Positions 10,775 through 25,355 of a DNA stretch of 64,000 nucleotides are shown piece by piece. The position numbers were made by a program, and so were the translations under genes. Every line of letters starts with the position of its first letter. The first letter of the stretch is position 1. The notes under the pieces are model-generated. The model did no database searches and had not been told where the DNA came from. It saw nothing but the letters and a program-made list of their open reading frames with translations. The stretch comes from Ustilaginoidea virens (taxonomy: Eukaryota; Ascomycota; Sordariomycetes; Hypocreales; Clavicipitaceae): NCBI RefSeq assembly GCF_000687475.1, contig NC_057322.1, positions 1,612,001 through 1,676,000 on the forward strand, in the 5' to 3' direction.

Positions 10775-12736
10775 TTACTCCTTCATCGTCCATCCCAGGA
10801 TGCCGCCCAGCATGCCTCGCACCCTGCCCGGCTTCTCCATTGCGCACGTAAACACCACGGCGGTGCTTGCCGCAAACGCCAGCCTCTCCCTCCACCGCAC
10901 CTCCATCCTGTACTGTCTCGGCAGCAGCGTGGCCATGGCCCGAGGAGCCACAAACAGCGCCATGTCCCTCCTCCGACCTGCCGTCTCTATCAAGACGCTC
11001 CAGCCGCACAGGAAGCACCCCACGGCGACGCAGTACCCGCCGTCTATGCGTTGCCGGCACTCCGCGTCTCTCCCCCAAACGCGAGGACCGATTCGCGTTC
11101 GGCCGAGACAAACGCCGTAGTAGAACAGGGCTACAAAAGTCCCCAGGAACGCCGACGATCGCGTGGCGGAAGCGACGGCAGCCCTGACGCTGCTGCGCCT
11201 GGGCCTGCGAAGCTGAAGCGCAAGCGCCAGCGGCAGGTACGTGTACATGGACCACTTCCAGGAAAGCCAAAACCGCCGCCAGGCGTGATACTCGCACGAC
11301 GGGCCGCGGCCCATGTGGACAAGGTCGCAGGGGAAGGGGATGGCCTTGCACGGATCGCCCCATTCGTAGGGGAGGTGGTAGTCTCTGCACATGGAGCCAA
11401 GCAGAGGGGCTTGGCCGTTGTCCCTGGCATAGCTGAGCTCCCTCGTCCGGCAGCGGCGAAGAGCCTCGATGAGCCGAATGTCCACCTGAGCTGCCGAAGT
11501 GATCCACTTGTTGTAGGCGCGAGGAAGATTGTCTGGGGCATAGAACCATGACCACATGATGAGGGCACAGGACGCTACAAACGACACCGAGTCTGTCATT
11601 CGTGAAACCAGGGCCTCGACCTGTTTGTATGCAGGACGGCAACGTTAGATTCTTGGCAGCCATTTCAGGGCAGTCGGCGGCGGACAAGACAGGGCAAGCA
11701 GGGCTTTCTTTACCTTGGTCCATTTGCGAGCCGCTTGGCGTCTCGTCTTGTGTCGCGCCCACAACTCGCCCACAATGACATCTACAGCTTGCGTGACGGC
11801 AAAAAGCGTCAAGTCAACGGTTCTGCCGGCAAGCTTCACACCGGTTTGCGGATCGACGTATCGACCAGCAGGGCCGGTGTGACGTCTGCGCCAAGTGTTC
11901 TTAGCTTGCAATAGCGTAAGGCTAAGCCATGCAGCAATGAATGTAGACAGCCATCGCGCAAGTCTGTGACACATGACCAGACAACGAGTGACGTTCATGT
12001 CAGTACAACGGTCGGATCGCTCTCAAGTCGCCGGTGAATCCGCTCGACATACCTGATTCGGGCTGCGTCGCCAAGATTTGCACTGGAGCGAGCTAGTATT
12101 GCGCTCAAGGGAGCCTATGGGAGATGCCCGTCATCGGTCAGCGAATGGATTTAGCCGAGGGGGCAGACAGATTTAGAAGGCGCGTGGGCAAAATTGGAGG
12201 GAAAACAGGGGTGGACAAGCTTGATGGAAGCAGAAAGCAGGCTTTATAAAGCACAAGCTGCGTTACATGCTCGCTACCCAGATGCGACAGTTTCCAACAA
12301 ACAAATTCGTTCAATGCAAAAACAAGTGACCCCCAGTAGAACTGAAGATATGCGGTCGAGGTGGGAGGAAACGGATTGTCTTGCTGTGCGCAGTAGGTTG
12401 GGAACGCCAAGGTGATGGATGTCAGACCTGTAAAAGAGTCGAACCGCCAACGAGGGCGGCGCAAAACGTTGGGAAGCGGCATGGATCCAAGCCTGTCCTG
12501 AGTATATGCTTGGCCGAATCCACAAACGAGGCTTGATCCCTTTCCGGCAGCGCGTACTTGGGCGTCGCGCGTTTTCTGTAGGAAAGATGCTGCAGAAGCA
12601 GGGTCAGGAGTCTTGGCAATACTGCAGATGCATAGCCCAGCAGGTACGCCCGAACCAACGGTCGGAGGGCCGGGGGAATCGATCGCAGCGGCAGGACAGA
12701 GCTTTTGGCCGACAGCCCCGTCGCTCGTGGTCCCAT
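10775..12736 (-). CDS. TMEM135-like integral membrane protein
   Basis: Four exons: 12736-12428, 12114-12053, 11963-11714 and 11620-10775, together 488 residues. Family features: RAYLLGYASAVLPRLLTLLL and FPTFCAALVGGSTLLQ near the N terminus, LARWLSTFIAAWLSLTLL and GRTVDLTLFAVTQAVDVIV in the middle, then a Cys/His-rich segment (GPSCEYHAWRRFWLSW) and several C-terminal hydrophobic segments. TMEM135 proteins in animals affect mitochondria and peroxisomes; fungal members are poorly studied. Intron 1 (12115-12427) is long for this genome and its donor (GTCTGA) is weak, so an extra exon or a different junction there is possible. Convergent with get2, 224 bp apart. Confidence 0.8.
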
Positions 12737-13374
12737 CTTGGGAAATGATGGCGAAGACTTGGGACGGGATGATGGGTTAGGGAAACGGGCAGCTGGAGAG
12801 ACTCGGGAGCCTAGGAAGCAACAAAGCTAGGTCACGTCAAGCGGCGGGTAAAGCAGGAATTGAAAGGTCTCGTTCGACAATCGTCCGCGGTTGACAATGA
12901 TGAGACTAAACGCCTGGGCCACGAACAAAGAGGGTGTGGGCAAATCGGATCTCTGTCGTCATGTCTAGGTCGCATTGGTGGCGCAGAGTTTGGGGGGGAT
13001 GCGCCAGTCCAAGGCGTCAAGTCAAGCATGGGCTAACCGAGCAGCTTGTCTGTTTTGGTGCTGTTGGATAACCATGAATTTTGTCTTTTTGCGCCTGCGT
13101 GTCGGAAGAAAACGCTTCATGTGCCGCGTCAAGTTGACGAGAACGAAGGAACCGAGATGACGCAGATGCCGGAGGACTCGAGGGAGAAGTCAAGGTTGAG
13201 TGGCAAAGCCCGATAGAACGGACCGTCTGAACTCCAAGGCGCTCCTGTCGCAGTAAATTGAAACTGTAATGCACCGAAGTTCAGTCCACAGCTGCTGCTC
13301 GTGCCATTGACAGCTCAACATGCTGTCTGTGTGGTCTGGTCCAACCGGAGCAACTTGAGGCTTTCTTGGCTGCC

Positions 13375-13407
13375 GGGTAGGTACATGTAGGTAGGTAGGT
13401 ATGTACC
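13375..13407. promoter_or_regulatory. TAGGTAC element cluster
   Basis: Repeats of GTAGGTA with an inverted GTACC end. Similar elements appear in six other intergenic stretches of the window. Confidence 0.4.
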
Positions 13408-13668
13408 AGGTGGTTCCTCTGGCACCTTGGGCTTCCAAGTTGTCTGGCGGCTGGCCAAGCCAGGTGATTGCGTCTGGTGGCTTGTGCAGACATCCACTGG
13501 CAAACCCGGCGGGGGGCAGTGCAGTGTGCAGTGCAGTGGGCAGCGCCCCGGAAATGCCCTGCCACCTCAAGGCTCAAAGGCAAGGAAGGACCAAGACGGA
13601 ATGGGGAGCGAGCAAGGGGCCGGTTGGACCCGGAAGGAGCGACGCAGGCTGCAATGACGTCTCAAGCC

Positions 13669-13713
13669 ACCAGACACACCAGACACACCAGACACACCAG
13701 ACACACCAGACAC
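13669..13713. repeat. 9-bp minisatellite CAGACACAC
   Basis: About five head-to-tail copies of CAGACACAC in non-coding DNA. Confidence 0.85.
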
Positions 13714-15853
13714 TTTCCTTCCCTTGCCTGTCCACTGACTCCAGCCTACCCCGCACTCCCTGGTCACCGTGAAATGACAGACACGCCAGGTACCGGCCCA
13801 GGGGAAGGGAGGGGGGGATCGCAGCTTATGTACCAAGCCCCGCATCATAGACGCGCGAAGCACGTTGGCAGGCCTCCTGCCTGGAGAAAGCGTCAAGCAG
13901 GGCAGTCAACGGTGAGGGGGGCTCGAGAAGCGGAATCGCCATCTGCTTTCATCTCGTCTTCCCGGGGCGGGAATATTTTGGTCTCATATTGCTGACTCTC
14001 TGTTTCCTTGCCCCTGTCCTGCCTAGAAGCACCTAATGCTCGTTCCAGAACACAGATCATCAGCCAGAACACGAACAGAACACCACCAGAAGGTCAGGAC
14101 AATCGTCATTTGCGCAATGGGGCACACCGCACAGTCCGAAACGGCCCTGGTGCATCGGCTCACCGCACAAGGGCCGTGGCCCCTGGACGGCATGCCTTCC
14201 CCCGTTCACATCCGCATCCAAGCACTGCGGTTGCTCACTGCCGAGTCCCAGCCATGCATGGTTCTCGAAGCCTACGATGACGGGTCTGGCTGGTCCCCTA
14301 CCACCAGCCTGTCTGTCGTTGTTCTAATCATTTCCCTCGACTCTGTCCAGGGAGCTTCCTTTGTTGGGTTGCTCCATACTTTCCATGGGTCCTCGCGTTT
14401 AGAAACTTGCACCGAAAAAAATGCACTTGTGTCGCGCCGATTCATGTTTCATGCGAATGCTGATCTCGACATGACTTGGGCAGCGAGATATCCCCGGATC
14501 CTTTCGAGGGTGAAGTTTGTCACAGCTCCGGTTGCAGGCGTCGGATGAGACAAGCATGGCTCTCCACCAACAAGCGTCTTCCTCCCAAGTTTGTAGCCTG
14601 CAGACGATGATACGTCCTACCACATAAAGCCACTTTCATTGAGGGATCATGTAACGAAACATCGAGCCGACTCGACGTCGCGGATGCTCTTGTTGGCGGC
14701 AAGCCCGCGTGGGGATTGTTCAGCCACCAGAGGTCGTCGGGCCATATCATAGTACATGGCTGATGAACCCAGGACAAAGGACCTCAGGGATCACTGTCAC
14801 ACACAGCAGTTGACTGCACCGCCATTGCTTGCGCTGGGTGGTGCGGCCCGAACTCTCTCGTACGAGAGCATGGCTTTTCATATCGACAAGGCTAGCAACT
14901 ACGTTTCAGTTCCTACGCCATCGTTCGGATTCCGGCTGCTCGTATTTCCTGCAGTTGCCTGGTCGCCGCGACAATGGGCAGCACTTTGAGCCTCAAGGTA
15001 GCTTCTACCACACAGTGTGTGTCTCTTTATGTCAGTCTTGCTTCCAAGGGGTGTTCAAGAGGATGACCTTGTCGTAATCCAAGCGACGGATGGTTGGTTG
15101 TATTCAACAGCGCCATGGGCCGAGTGGGATCGAAGAAACTTACCCCACGAATTGAGAAAGAGACCCAACCCAAAAACCCGTGGCACCTTGTCAAGTCGCA
15201 CAGATCAACCAGCACAATGCCTTGGGTTGCAGATGTTCCCAAGGAGACCGTACGGTTGGTAAGCAAACGATGGGCCACCTAGGGCGCGAGCCAGTCATTA
15301 TTGCGTTGCATCGGCACGTACCACGGAGCACAACGATGGATTTGACGGTGGGTGCGCGAAGAGCTGCTGCAACTGGCCAGGAGAAAGGCACCGTACCGAC
15401 CGTGTCCAGACGGGGTTGTGAGCCGTAACTGGCGTGGGATGCCTTCCGCATGGCGACCCAGAGACATGTGATTCGTGCGCGTACAAGAATATTCCCAAAG
15501 CTTCCTTCCCTCGCTTACTCGGTACAAAAAAGGTCGGCAGGGCCATGCAAAAGGGCGAGTTATGCTTGTTGTGGGGCGGGGTGGAGCCACATGATGACAA
15601 TCATCCCACTGCCTCAACTGGCTGGGGCGCCAGCTTGGGCAATGACGGACCAAGCAACACGTTGGCTTGAGAGTCCCAAAGTCAAGGGGCGGACCCGGAT
15701 CCGGACCCGATCCTTGGGTTACATGGGAGACGTCGCTTGGCAGAGCGTGCTGCAGAGACTCACTGACTCGTGCGTGATTCAGGCATATCCAGGGTAGCGA
15801 CGACTCACCGTTTCAGGTCATGACAAGTCATGGCAGGTTACATAACAAATTGT

Positions 15854-15885
15854 ATCGCATCGCATCGCATCGCATCGCATCGCAT
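15854..15885. repeat. 5-bp repeat ATCGC
   Basis: Six near-perfect ATCGC units, decaying to ATCAC at the right end. Confidence 0.85.
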
Positions 15886-16106
15886 CACATCACGGCTGTG
15901 CAGGCAGCAAATATCTTGTAGGTACGGCTCGTATTGGACAGTCTGCGTCTGGTAAGGACTGGAACCAGCTCGGAAGCCTGAGGTATCCAATTCAACAAGA
16001 GCCAGGACGGACGAGTTGCCAAGAGGTAGGTACCTAGGTACAAGTACCTCTTGTGAATACTCCGTACACTGGGCGCCTCTGAAGGAGCAATTCAAGCTGC
16101 CGTTTC

Positions 16107-16174
16107 TTTTTTTTCTTTTCTTTTTCAATATGGGCTGCTTTATGTATTTTTGTGGGCTTGTGAATGGCTTGGGG
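16107..16174 (+). repeat. Dispersed ~65-bp repeat, copy 1
   Basis: A T/C-rich stretch followed by a GGGCTGCTT-type segment and a 33-nt block (16141-16173) that is identical to 51071-51103. The two copies differ by a few substitutions and a 2-nt indel in the 5' half, then diverge fully on the right. Both lie on the plus strand in non-coding DNA. I do not recognise the family. Confidence 0.7.
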
Positions 16175-18053
16175 TATGTCCTCTACGGGTCCTGAAGCCG
16201 CGTCTCTGTGTGCCTGGCTTACAGAGGGGACGGGCTATCAAAGCCGACGGGGGCGACTTTGCGAGATTATGCGAACAGGATGACGATTCCGTAGCTCCTG
16301 GTGCAGCAAAGGGCAAAAATTGCGATGCCAATCTCCGTGATCTGGTTTGGTTTGCCTTGCTTCGGTGACCCCCGGTGCCAAAGGATTATTTCTAATTGGA
16401 CGTCGCGGCCTGACCTTATCTCGCTGCCCACTTGTACTTCCCCACTGGTTGGGCGGTGGGGGAGCAAGTCGCGGATTATAGTAGGGCCGCGGTCAGGCCC
16501 ATCACTCACGTGCGTGTGGTTGAAGGGGCCTTGTGTGGGGCCGCAGCCGCCACCATGCAAGGTATTCACTTCGCGAAAGCATCATCGTGCTAACAAAGTC
16601 CAGGTTACGTCAATGCAAGTTGAATTTTTTTTTTTCTTTTTTCCCTTTTTTCCCCCGCACGACCCTTTAGGGCAGGGTCGCGAGAACACCACACACGCAC
16701 ACGCACACGCACACGCTCACGCACAAGGCGCAAGGCACATCCCGGCAGTGGGCTCCGCTACCACCAAAGTCTCATCAAAGGTAAACTGAATCCCAGCTTT
16801 CCCCTCCGCAGCTGCATCGTCAGGGATTCTCAGGTGGGCGGGCTGCCGTCGCATTAACGCTGGTGGTGCGGACTGGGGGGACCCTCTTGTTGTTCTCCCG
16901 AGTCCTGCACTGCGGTACGTACACGGCACGTCCAGGCTGATGTCTGGTAGGAGAGGGGACTTGCAGAACAAGACATAACAAAGGGGAGGTGCCGGCCATT
17001 GGTCTTCTGGATTCTGGGCTTGCTTGGACCCGAGTTGACGCAAGCTGCTTGGTCACTGGTGGTGCCGGCTAGGAGGAGTAGGAGGAGGAGGGGGAGTCAG
17101 GTCCTGACTCCATGGCGTAGCGTCATTTCGAGTCAACTTTTTTCAGGTTGCGTCTGGCAGAGGACAGGACGGACAGACAGCAGGGGGCTTTTTGGCGTCG
17201 GCCAAGGCGGGACCCGCAAGAACTAGTGCTGAGACTCGATGCGCAGCGCGCAGCTGCACGCACAAGCCTGGGGCCTCTGGGCATCCGTCCAGCCGAGTCG
17301 GCTTGGTGCGCTAGGGATGCCGACGCCTCATGCTCAGGCTCATGCTCAGGCCTTGGGGGGGTCCGTTTCCATCCCCTGGTCATGGGGAGGTACAGACTGC
17401 TGGTAGCAGGTAACTACCTGGTAGCAGCAGCACCGGTCTGGGTCTAGTACATGTGTGTAGGCACCTACCAGACAGTAGCAGACCTCCTATGGAGCACTAG
17501 GAGGGACATGGAGGGACATGGAGGGACATGGCCAGGCGGTGGCGACCACAAAAGAACCACCAGAAGTCTGAAAACCAGACCGGACCAGACCAGGCCAGGC
17601 CAGACCAGCTGGTGGCCACCAGAATAAAAAGGCGCCAGCCGACTCGGCCCCACCCTCTCGCTGTGCAACTGAGTTTGTTCTGCTGCGCTCTTCAACGCCC
17701 GCCATCCTCGTCGACTTCCAACAAACTTGTCCCACGACCCGGCCTGGCGGTTTCTCTTCACCTTGCCCACTACCCCAGATTTCCGCGGCTGCCTTTCGTT
17801 TCGTTTCGTTTCGTTTGGTTTCCCCGCAGAACGGAGTCTCGAGACGAGACCTTTCGAGCGCCGAGCCTCGCCAAACGCACGCACGCACGCACGCACCATA
17901 AAGGCCGTCCGTCGGCCCTCTCCACAAGTCCCTGGCCGTCATTTGCTCGCACGCTTCCGGTCGCCCGGAGGAAGCCCGTCACGTCCCCCGCCATCCCGCC
18001 AGCCGACTCGACCCTCCCGACTCTCTTGCAACGCCGTCAAAACAACGATCCCC

Positions 18054-19292
18054 ATGCTCGCCGTGCAGCATCCTCCCAGGATGGGTTCGACGCAGCCTGA
18101 GTCCGATCCCTTGCTCATGTTTGGGTGTACGTGGTCCGCTTCCCGGCCTTTCCCCTCCTCCCCCGTTACTGCCATGTCCCCCCCGGGGGGCGGCGCGCGG
18201 CCGTTTTGCCGCTGTTGATTTGTTCACCATCTCCCCTGAGCTGACTCTTTGCGCATTTTCTTCCTTTGCCGCGTGTGCCCACAGACTCGGTGGACTCATC
18301 TCAAGAAAATCTCTTTGACGGCGCGCCCGAACCCGCGCCGGGGGCCCCGCTCCTTACGGAAAACGATAGCAAGTTTTTGAGCTCCTTTTTCGAGGACATG
18401 ACCTCGAACCAGTACAATATGCCGTCGTTTGGCGAGGGCCTCAACTTCAGCGACGCCTGGCTGGATCTTCCTCCGCAGTTTCTCGGATCTTCCACCTCTT
18501 TCGGGCCACAAGACACTCCCGGCGCCTTTGCATATTCCGTCGGTCAACACAACGATATGTCTCGAATTCTGTCCCCTGGATCAGGCATGATGATGCCGCC
18601 GCCGCCGCCTCCTCCCCCGCAGTCGCAGTCGCAGTCTCAGTCGCAGTCTCAGTCGCAGTCTCAGTCACAGCTGCAACCGCAACCGCAGCCACCGCACACG
18701 TTTCCCCTACAACATTCGGACGATGTCTTGAGTGCAGCGGCGACCTTGTTCCAGAATGGCTCTCGTGCCAGCGCCCCGAAAAGCGGCGGCGGCGGTACCA
18801 CTACCAGTGCCGAACACAGCAGTGCCCGGGGACCCGGCGTGTATCCGGTCGGGCACCTGAGACACCAGCCAATGGAGGAATTCGAGGAAGAAAATCGCCG
18901 AAGCGGTCAGATTGCAGAAGCCGACCACACATTCACCCGGTGGATGTGGGGTTCCAAGGGCGCGGCGTCGGCCTCAAAGTCGGCCGTGACAGACTTCCAA
19001 TGGGGATCAGATGCAAGCTTCACCGAAATTCAGGGATACGTACCCGAGCCGAGGAAGGAGTCTGTGGAATCCATGCACCAGACCCAGATGAAGTGCCTGG
19101 AATGCCTCGAGGTCAATCGGAGCGCGGTGAACAGCCGCCCTGCCAGCCCTGTCCACCGGCACCCCCCCACGAGCAGCAACGGGGACGCGCCCGTGTCCAT
19201 GAAGCGGGAAGACGACCCCAACGCGCCCCCGAGAAAGAGGAGGAAGAGCAAGATTGTTCCGAGAGGCGGCGGCGGCGGCGGCGGCGGCGAAA

Positions 19293-19326
<34 letters not shown>

Positions 19327-19702
19327 AGCGGGCGACTGCAACTCGTCGAAATCCGGCAGGAAGCGAAAGATCAAGCCGGAAAGGTCGGCCAGCGGCTCCG
19401 AGCCACCTTCGGATACCACCGGCAGCGGCGGTCGGCGCCGCAAAGCTGCCGTCAACGGGGCCAAGCCGCCGCGGGAGAATCTCTCGGAGGAGCAAAAGCG
19501 CGAAAACCACATTCGCAGCGAGCAAAAACGGCGAACCCTGATCAAGGAGGGCTTTGACGACCTCGGCGAGCTTGTGCCAGGCCTGCGGGGGGGCGGGTTC
19601 AGCAAGAGCACGACTCTAGCCATGGCTGCAGAATGGCTGGAGGACCTGCTTCGCGGAAACAAGGCTCTAACCATGCAAGCCTCGGCCCTGGAGCAACAAT
19701 AG
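18054..19702 (+). CDS. Basic helix-loop-helix transcription factor (class B)
   Basis: Nuclear DNA-binding protein. Exon 1 is 18054-18126 (a second in-frame ATG at 18081), intron 18127-18284 (GTACGT...CACAG), exon 2 18285-19702; 496 residues. The bHLH is at the C terminus, about residues 415-485: NHIRSEQKRR carries the His-Glu-Arg triad that reads CACGTG, then helix 1 (TLIKEGFDDLGELVPGL), a short GGGFSK loop and helix 2 (STTLAMAAEWLEDLLRGN). The rest is low complexity: poly-Pro, a (SQ)n run, poly-Gly and a 13-residue acidic run encoded by GAC repeats, plus a basic patch PPRKRRKSK, a likely nuclear signal. I cannot assign a target pathway. Confidence 0.88.
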
Positions 19703-20811
19703 GGCGGCAATTTGATTCTTTTTTTCTTCTTCTTCTTTTTTTTTTTTCAATTTATTTTAAACCACCAAAAAAAAGAGAGAAAACTGTTTCTCAAGCAAAG
19801 AAGAATCAAGATGACGAGACCTGTCTTTTCGTGGCGGAGAAACATGCGTCTCAAAGCCTCGCAGGTACGCATCCGATCACAAGGCACCAAGAGATGTGGG
19901 TTTTATTCTGGCTAGCATATCTGGGTGATACCACGGCGTTTGGTTGTTTTTCTTTTTCTTTTTCTTTTTCTTTTTTTTCCCCCAGCGGCCCTGGTCCATC
20001 GGGCCAGGCGGTGCAAGGACTTGCAGGGAGAACAAACGTCCATCTCCCTTGTATGCAAATGCAAAATGCAGTAAGCGAATAATGAAGACGGGACTACAAC
20101 AACGTAATGCGGCGACGCATATCGTCTAGGCGCATCTGGGGGGGGAGGGGGAGGGCGTGTAAGAGCCGGTCAAGATGTATTGACCCGGGGAGCAGGCTAC
20201 CGTTGGATTTTTATGTGGCAGCCGTAATAGAGTGTCTCGCAGGTGACGGTTGCTCCGGTCCCAGCCCGCTCGTGAGATGGCCCGAGTCCGTGATCGGCAG
20301 AGCATTTGTCTGGCAAGAGATGCTGGTTCCTGAGGGAATCTGCATGAAGATGAATGAATGGCGGGTCATGGTCATCCCTGGAGCTCTTGTACAGGTGACG
20401 CGGATGGGATGTGACGTGACGTTGGACGGACGCGCAGATATCACCACTTGTTGCACGCGCGGCTAACCGAGAAGACCATGTTGGTTTCAATGCATCTTTC
20501 TCGAGACGCCAGTCCCGGAGGAGGTGCACCACGCACGACAGGGCTATGGCAACAGAGGCAGCAAATGTATATAGAAAAAAAAGAAACAAGAAAATCATCA
20601 GTCCCAACATCCATCCAGCCCAGCAGCATCGACAGGGGTGAAAAATGCTTTTTTTTGCAACCAAAAAAAAAAAAAAACAAAACAAAAAAACGCCGTCCAG
20701 CTCTCACGGTTTTGCATGAAAAAAAAAGTGTAACCAGTCCCCGGGTGGGAGAGATGGGAGATGGGGGAAAAAAAAAAAAAAAGGAAAATAGAGCAGAAGT
20801 TGAAGAGAGTC
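19703..20811. other. Convergent 3' region bHLH/rvb2
   Basis: About 1.1 kb between converging stop codons, rich in poly-T/poly-A tracts. No coding exon seen. Confidence 0.5.
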
Positions 20812-22444
<1,633 letters not shown>

Positions 22445-23540
22445 GGTCGTGATGGTGATGGTGATTTGCTTTCCCCCCGCGAATCGGCCGGTGCAAGAGT
22501 CGAAAGGAACTAAGGATGGTTACGGAGGTTTAAAAAGAAGCTTGGCGCCTCGAGCCTTCTCAGGGTCGCACGGGCAACTTTTGCTGGGTTGGTTGCAGGG
22601 CCCCGCTGGCCAATCATGCATTGATGTAAGCGCAGCGCGGCAGCGCGGCAGCGCGGCAGCGCGGCAACACGGCGAACTTATGTACTTCGCCCAAGGCTTT
22701 GCGTCGTGTGTATTGATGCAACCTGGGATTATGGAATTGTTCAAACATACACAGCTCGTCCGCCAGCTCATCCACTGACGGCTTGATAACATGCCACATG
22801 CCAGCCTCGACATCATGTGCAGCATCTGCTCGTCCAAACTCACGTGTCAAAACACACGGCACGGGGACGACGTTTTTTCGCATTTGGCGCTTTATTGTGA
22901 GGGCTCTATTTGCAGCCGCGTTTGCGATGCTCTAGTTGCCTTTAGTGAAGCAGCCCTAGTGCCTTTGCTGCGCGCTGTTTTGACCAGCCGAGCCAGGTAA
23001 GCCAACCAGTTAGTTCTCTGCTCCTTATGGCAGCCTCACATATCAGGCAGAAATATGCCCTCTATTTCCATGGCCCGTTGTCGCCTCTCTTGTTACTTTC
23101 TGATAAATCACATATCCGTCGCCTTTTCCCTACCCTCACCGTCATCGCCCATCGTTCGTCATCGTCATCGTCATCGTCATCGTCGTCGTCATCAACATCG
23201 CGCACGCGCAAATTTCCAGCTGGCTCGCAGCACGTGACTTGATCTGGCAGCTGCTTTGGCAGGGAAAGGCGGCCGAAGTGCTGTCAGGTGATCCAGGCGA
23301 CGGACGATTTGTTTGATCAACTTTGATGAGCATCCCCCCCATGAAGTGCGCAAACCCCACTGGACCTTGACCTTGATTGGTATCGAAGCTGGAGAGGGAG
23401 TTATGACGATTACGACGGCAGTGGTGAAGGCTTTAGGAGCGTTGGCAGCCATCTGATTCACGCTGGACATGCGCCCTCACCCAAGGCTCGCGGTCCCCAG
23501 TCTGCAGATCGTCGCCAAACCAGTCAGCTCAAAGCAAGAG
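22445..23540. promoter_or_regulatory. Divergent promoter rvb2/coiled-coil gene
   Basis: 1.1 kb between diverging starts. It holds four CAGCGCGG units at about 22633-22665, a TCATCG/TCGTCG run at about 23155-23195, and CACGTG sites near 22843 and at 23231-23236. No coding exon seen. Confidence 0.5.
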
Positions 23541-25355
23541 ATGGCTTCCACCCGAGGCACCGCCAGCGCCATACCTCCAGGTATGTTTGAGCACAGAGAC
23601 CAGACCAGACGCCTTCCGCCGCCGGCCCCTACAAGAGCACTCGGCTGAACCCCCCCCCCCCCCCCTACAGGTCAACAACGTAGCCCACGTTCGCCAGACG
23701 CGCAGAATCAGCCACAGCCGGAAGCTGTCCCACAGCGGGATGGCGAGCTGAAGCGCCTCCTTGACTTGCAGAGCGACAGGACGTGGTGTTTTGTGCAATA
23801 CGAGCAAGAGGGCAAAAGGGAAAAGAAGTTCCAAAATGATCTCAGCCGTTGCCCGCCGAGCAGCGTCGAATCGGCACCCTACGTCAACATACTAAAGCAC
23901 CAGGTTGAGCAATGTCAAAAAAACAGAAAAAAATACTTGGAGCACATCAACTTGCTTGACTCCAAGTTCATCTCTGCTTCATACAAGTTTCTCGACAAGT
24001 ACGTGAGGAGCGAAGAGCCTGTGACGCAAGACAACGCTGTCAAGAGAGAAGAAGTCGAGGCTCGGCTGGAGGGGTTTCGCGCAGGGCTGAAATCCTCCTT
24101 CGGCAAGCAGCTGGACGATGCTGTCGACAAGATCAAGTCGTCTCAGTCCACTCTCGAAAGCGAAAACAGAGGTTTGAAAAGGAGCCTCGAGGAAGAAAAG
24201 GAGCGCAACGACAGGCTCGAGCGGAGGCTCGAGCTCTTGGACCAGAAACTCAACACTCTGAGCAGGGCTCATTCCGGACTCTCCACAGAGGTAGCGTCGC
24301 AACAGGGCCAGATGGACAGTGAAATGGCCAAATGGACCATTGAGCAAAAAGAGGTTCTTGGTCGGTTGGAATGGTTATCGCTCAACACGGTTGGCAAGGC
24401 AGACGTCTCCGAAACTCTCAAGGAGTTGGACAGCATGATGTCGTCAGACGATAGTAGCCGAGCAAGCAAACAGTCGCAGAACATGGACAACGCACCTGGC
24501 TGCAAGACCAGGGCACAGTTGCGAAAACTAGCAGACACGGTCGAAAGCATCAAATCAATCCTTCACAGCAACGAAGCCGACAGCAGCCTGCCCATGATTC
24601 AGAACGTGCAACGGGACATCAAGGACTGCGCCAAGGATATCAAGACGCAGTCGACGCAGTGCGCACAAATGTCCGAGGCAATCAGGTCTCTCGAGGCCTC
24701 CCTTCGATCCGACAAGCACAGCCGACAACCCGCTTCGAGGGCTTCCAGTGCCTCGAGTAATCACAAGGGCCCTCCGGACACGACTGCTCCCGACGTGATG
24801 GAAGAAAGGCTGCAGCGGCTCTCAGACTCTCTTGCCAGCCACATCAAGGCCGACATGCAGCTCAAGCTGAACAAGGTGGCGACGGAGATTGGGTCATTCG
24901 TCGACAAGGAACGATGCAAGACGCAGGAGGCGGCAGACAAGGCAGAAAAGTCGCAGGTCGAGGCGCAATCGCTGCGCAGAGACGTGGACCAACTAAAGGG
25001 GGATTTTTCGAGCTTCACGGCCTGGTCTCGCAGCCAGCTGGCGGCCCTTGACACGGGGATGCAGGTGTGCAACGACGCCCTCACGAACCTTGATGCTCGT
25101 TTGCGGGACGCGAGCAAAGAGAGCGCGGAGCATCTGCAGGCGTTGGCGGTGCAGCTGCAGGTGCTTCATGCGTGGCAAGCCAACTTTACCACAAAGCCGC
25201 TGTATCGCGATATAGTCGAGCACATCAACGCTACGCTTCCAAAGGGCATACCGAGGCAAGTCTCGGCGCTCACTGACAGAATATCTGCGCTTGAAGGAAT
25301 GCGCAGGCAGGACGACGAAGCGGAGTGGAGGAAGCGGAAGCTTCAACATAATTGA
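23541..25355 (+). CDS. Uncharacterised coiled-coil protein
   Basis: I do not recognise this gene. Exon 1 is 23541-23580 (MASTRGTASAIPP), the intron ends in a 15-C run plus TACAG, and exon 2 is 23671-25355; 574 residues. Residues 15-40 are Pro/Gln-rich; a compact, probably helical region with aromatic residues follows (RTWCFVQYEQEGKREKKF to KYLEHINLLDSKFISASYKF). Long heptad-rich stretches run about residues 110-230 (SLEEEKERNDRLERRLELLD) and 330-470, separated by a Ser-rich linker. No membrane segment or enzyme motif. The shape suits a scaffold, cytoskeletal or kinetochore-type protein, but that is only a guess. Codon use and the clean 1.7-kb exon make it a real gene. Confidence 0.75.

Larger units (their letters stand above)
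12737..18053. other. 5.3-kb gene-free region upstream of the bHLH gene
   Basis: No ORF here has family motifs, consistent codon bias or joinable exons. It contains minisatellites (13669-13713, 15854-15885, 16690-16722), TAGGTAC elements (13375-13407, 16024-16050), CACGTG at about 16507, a dispersed ~65-bp repeat (16107-16174), and near the right end an AATAAAAAG TATA-like site (about 17620) followed by a CT-rich leader. It is probably the regulatory region and long 5' leader of the transcription factor at 18054, possibly with non-coding transcripts. Confidence 0.5.

Noticed and set aside
9594..11762. Very long minus-strand open frame (722 codons) across get2 and the TMEM135-like gene
   Set aside because: It is antisense to get2, whose motifs and intron are clear, and cuts across the other gene's exons. 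GC-rich DNA often leaves long antisense frames open; its translation is low complexity without family motifs.
13669..13713. CRISPR-like periodic repeats
   Set aside because: These and similar arrays have no spacers; they are simple minisatellites in a eukaryotic genome.
14036..14548. 170-codon plus-strand frame in the gene desert
   Set aside because: Composition looks random, with no motif, no flanking splice sites and no homologous features that I recognise.
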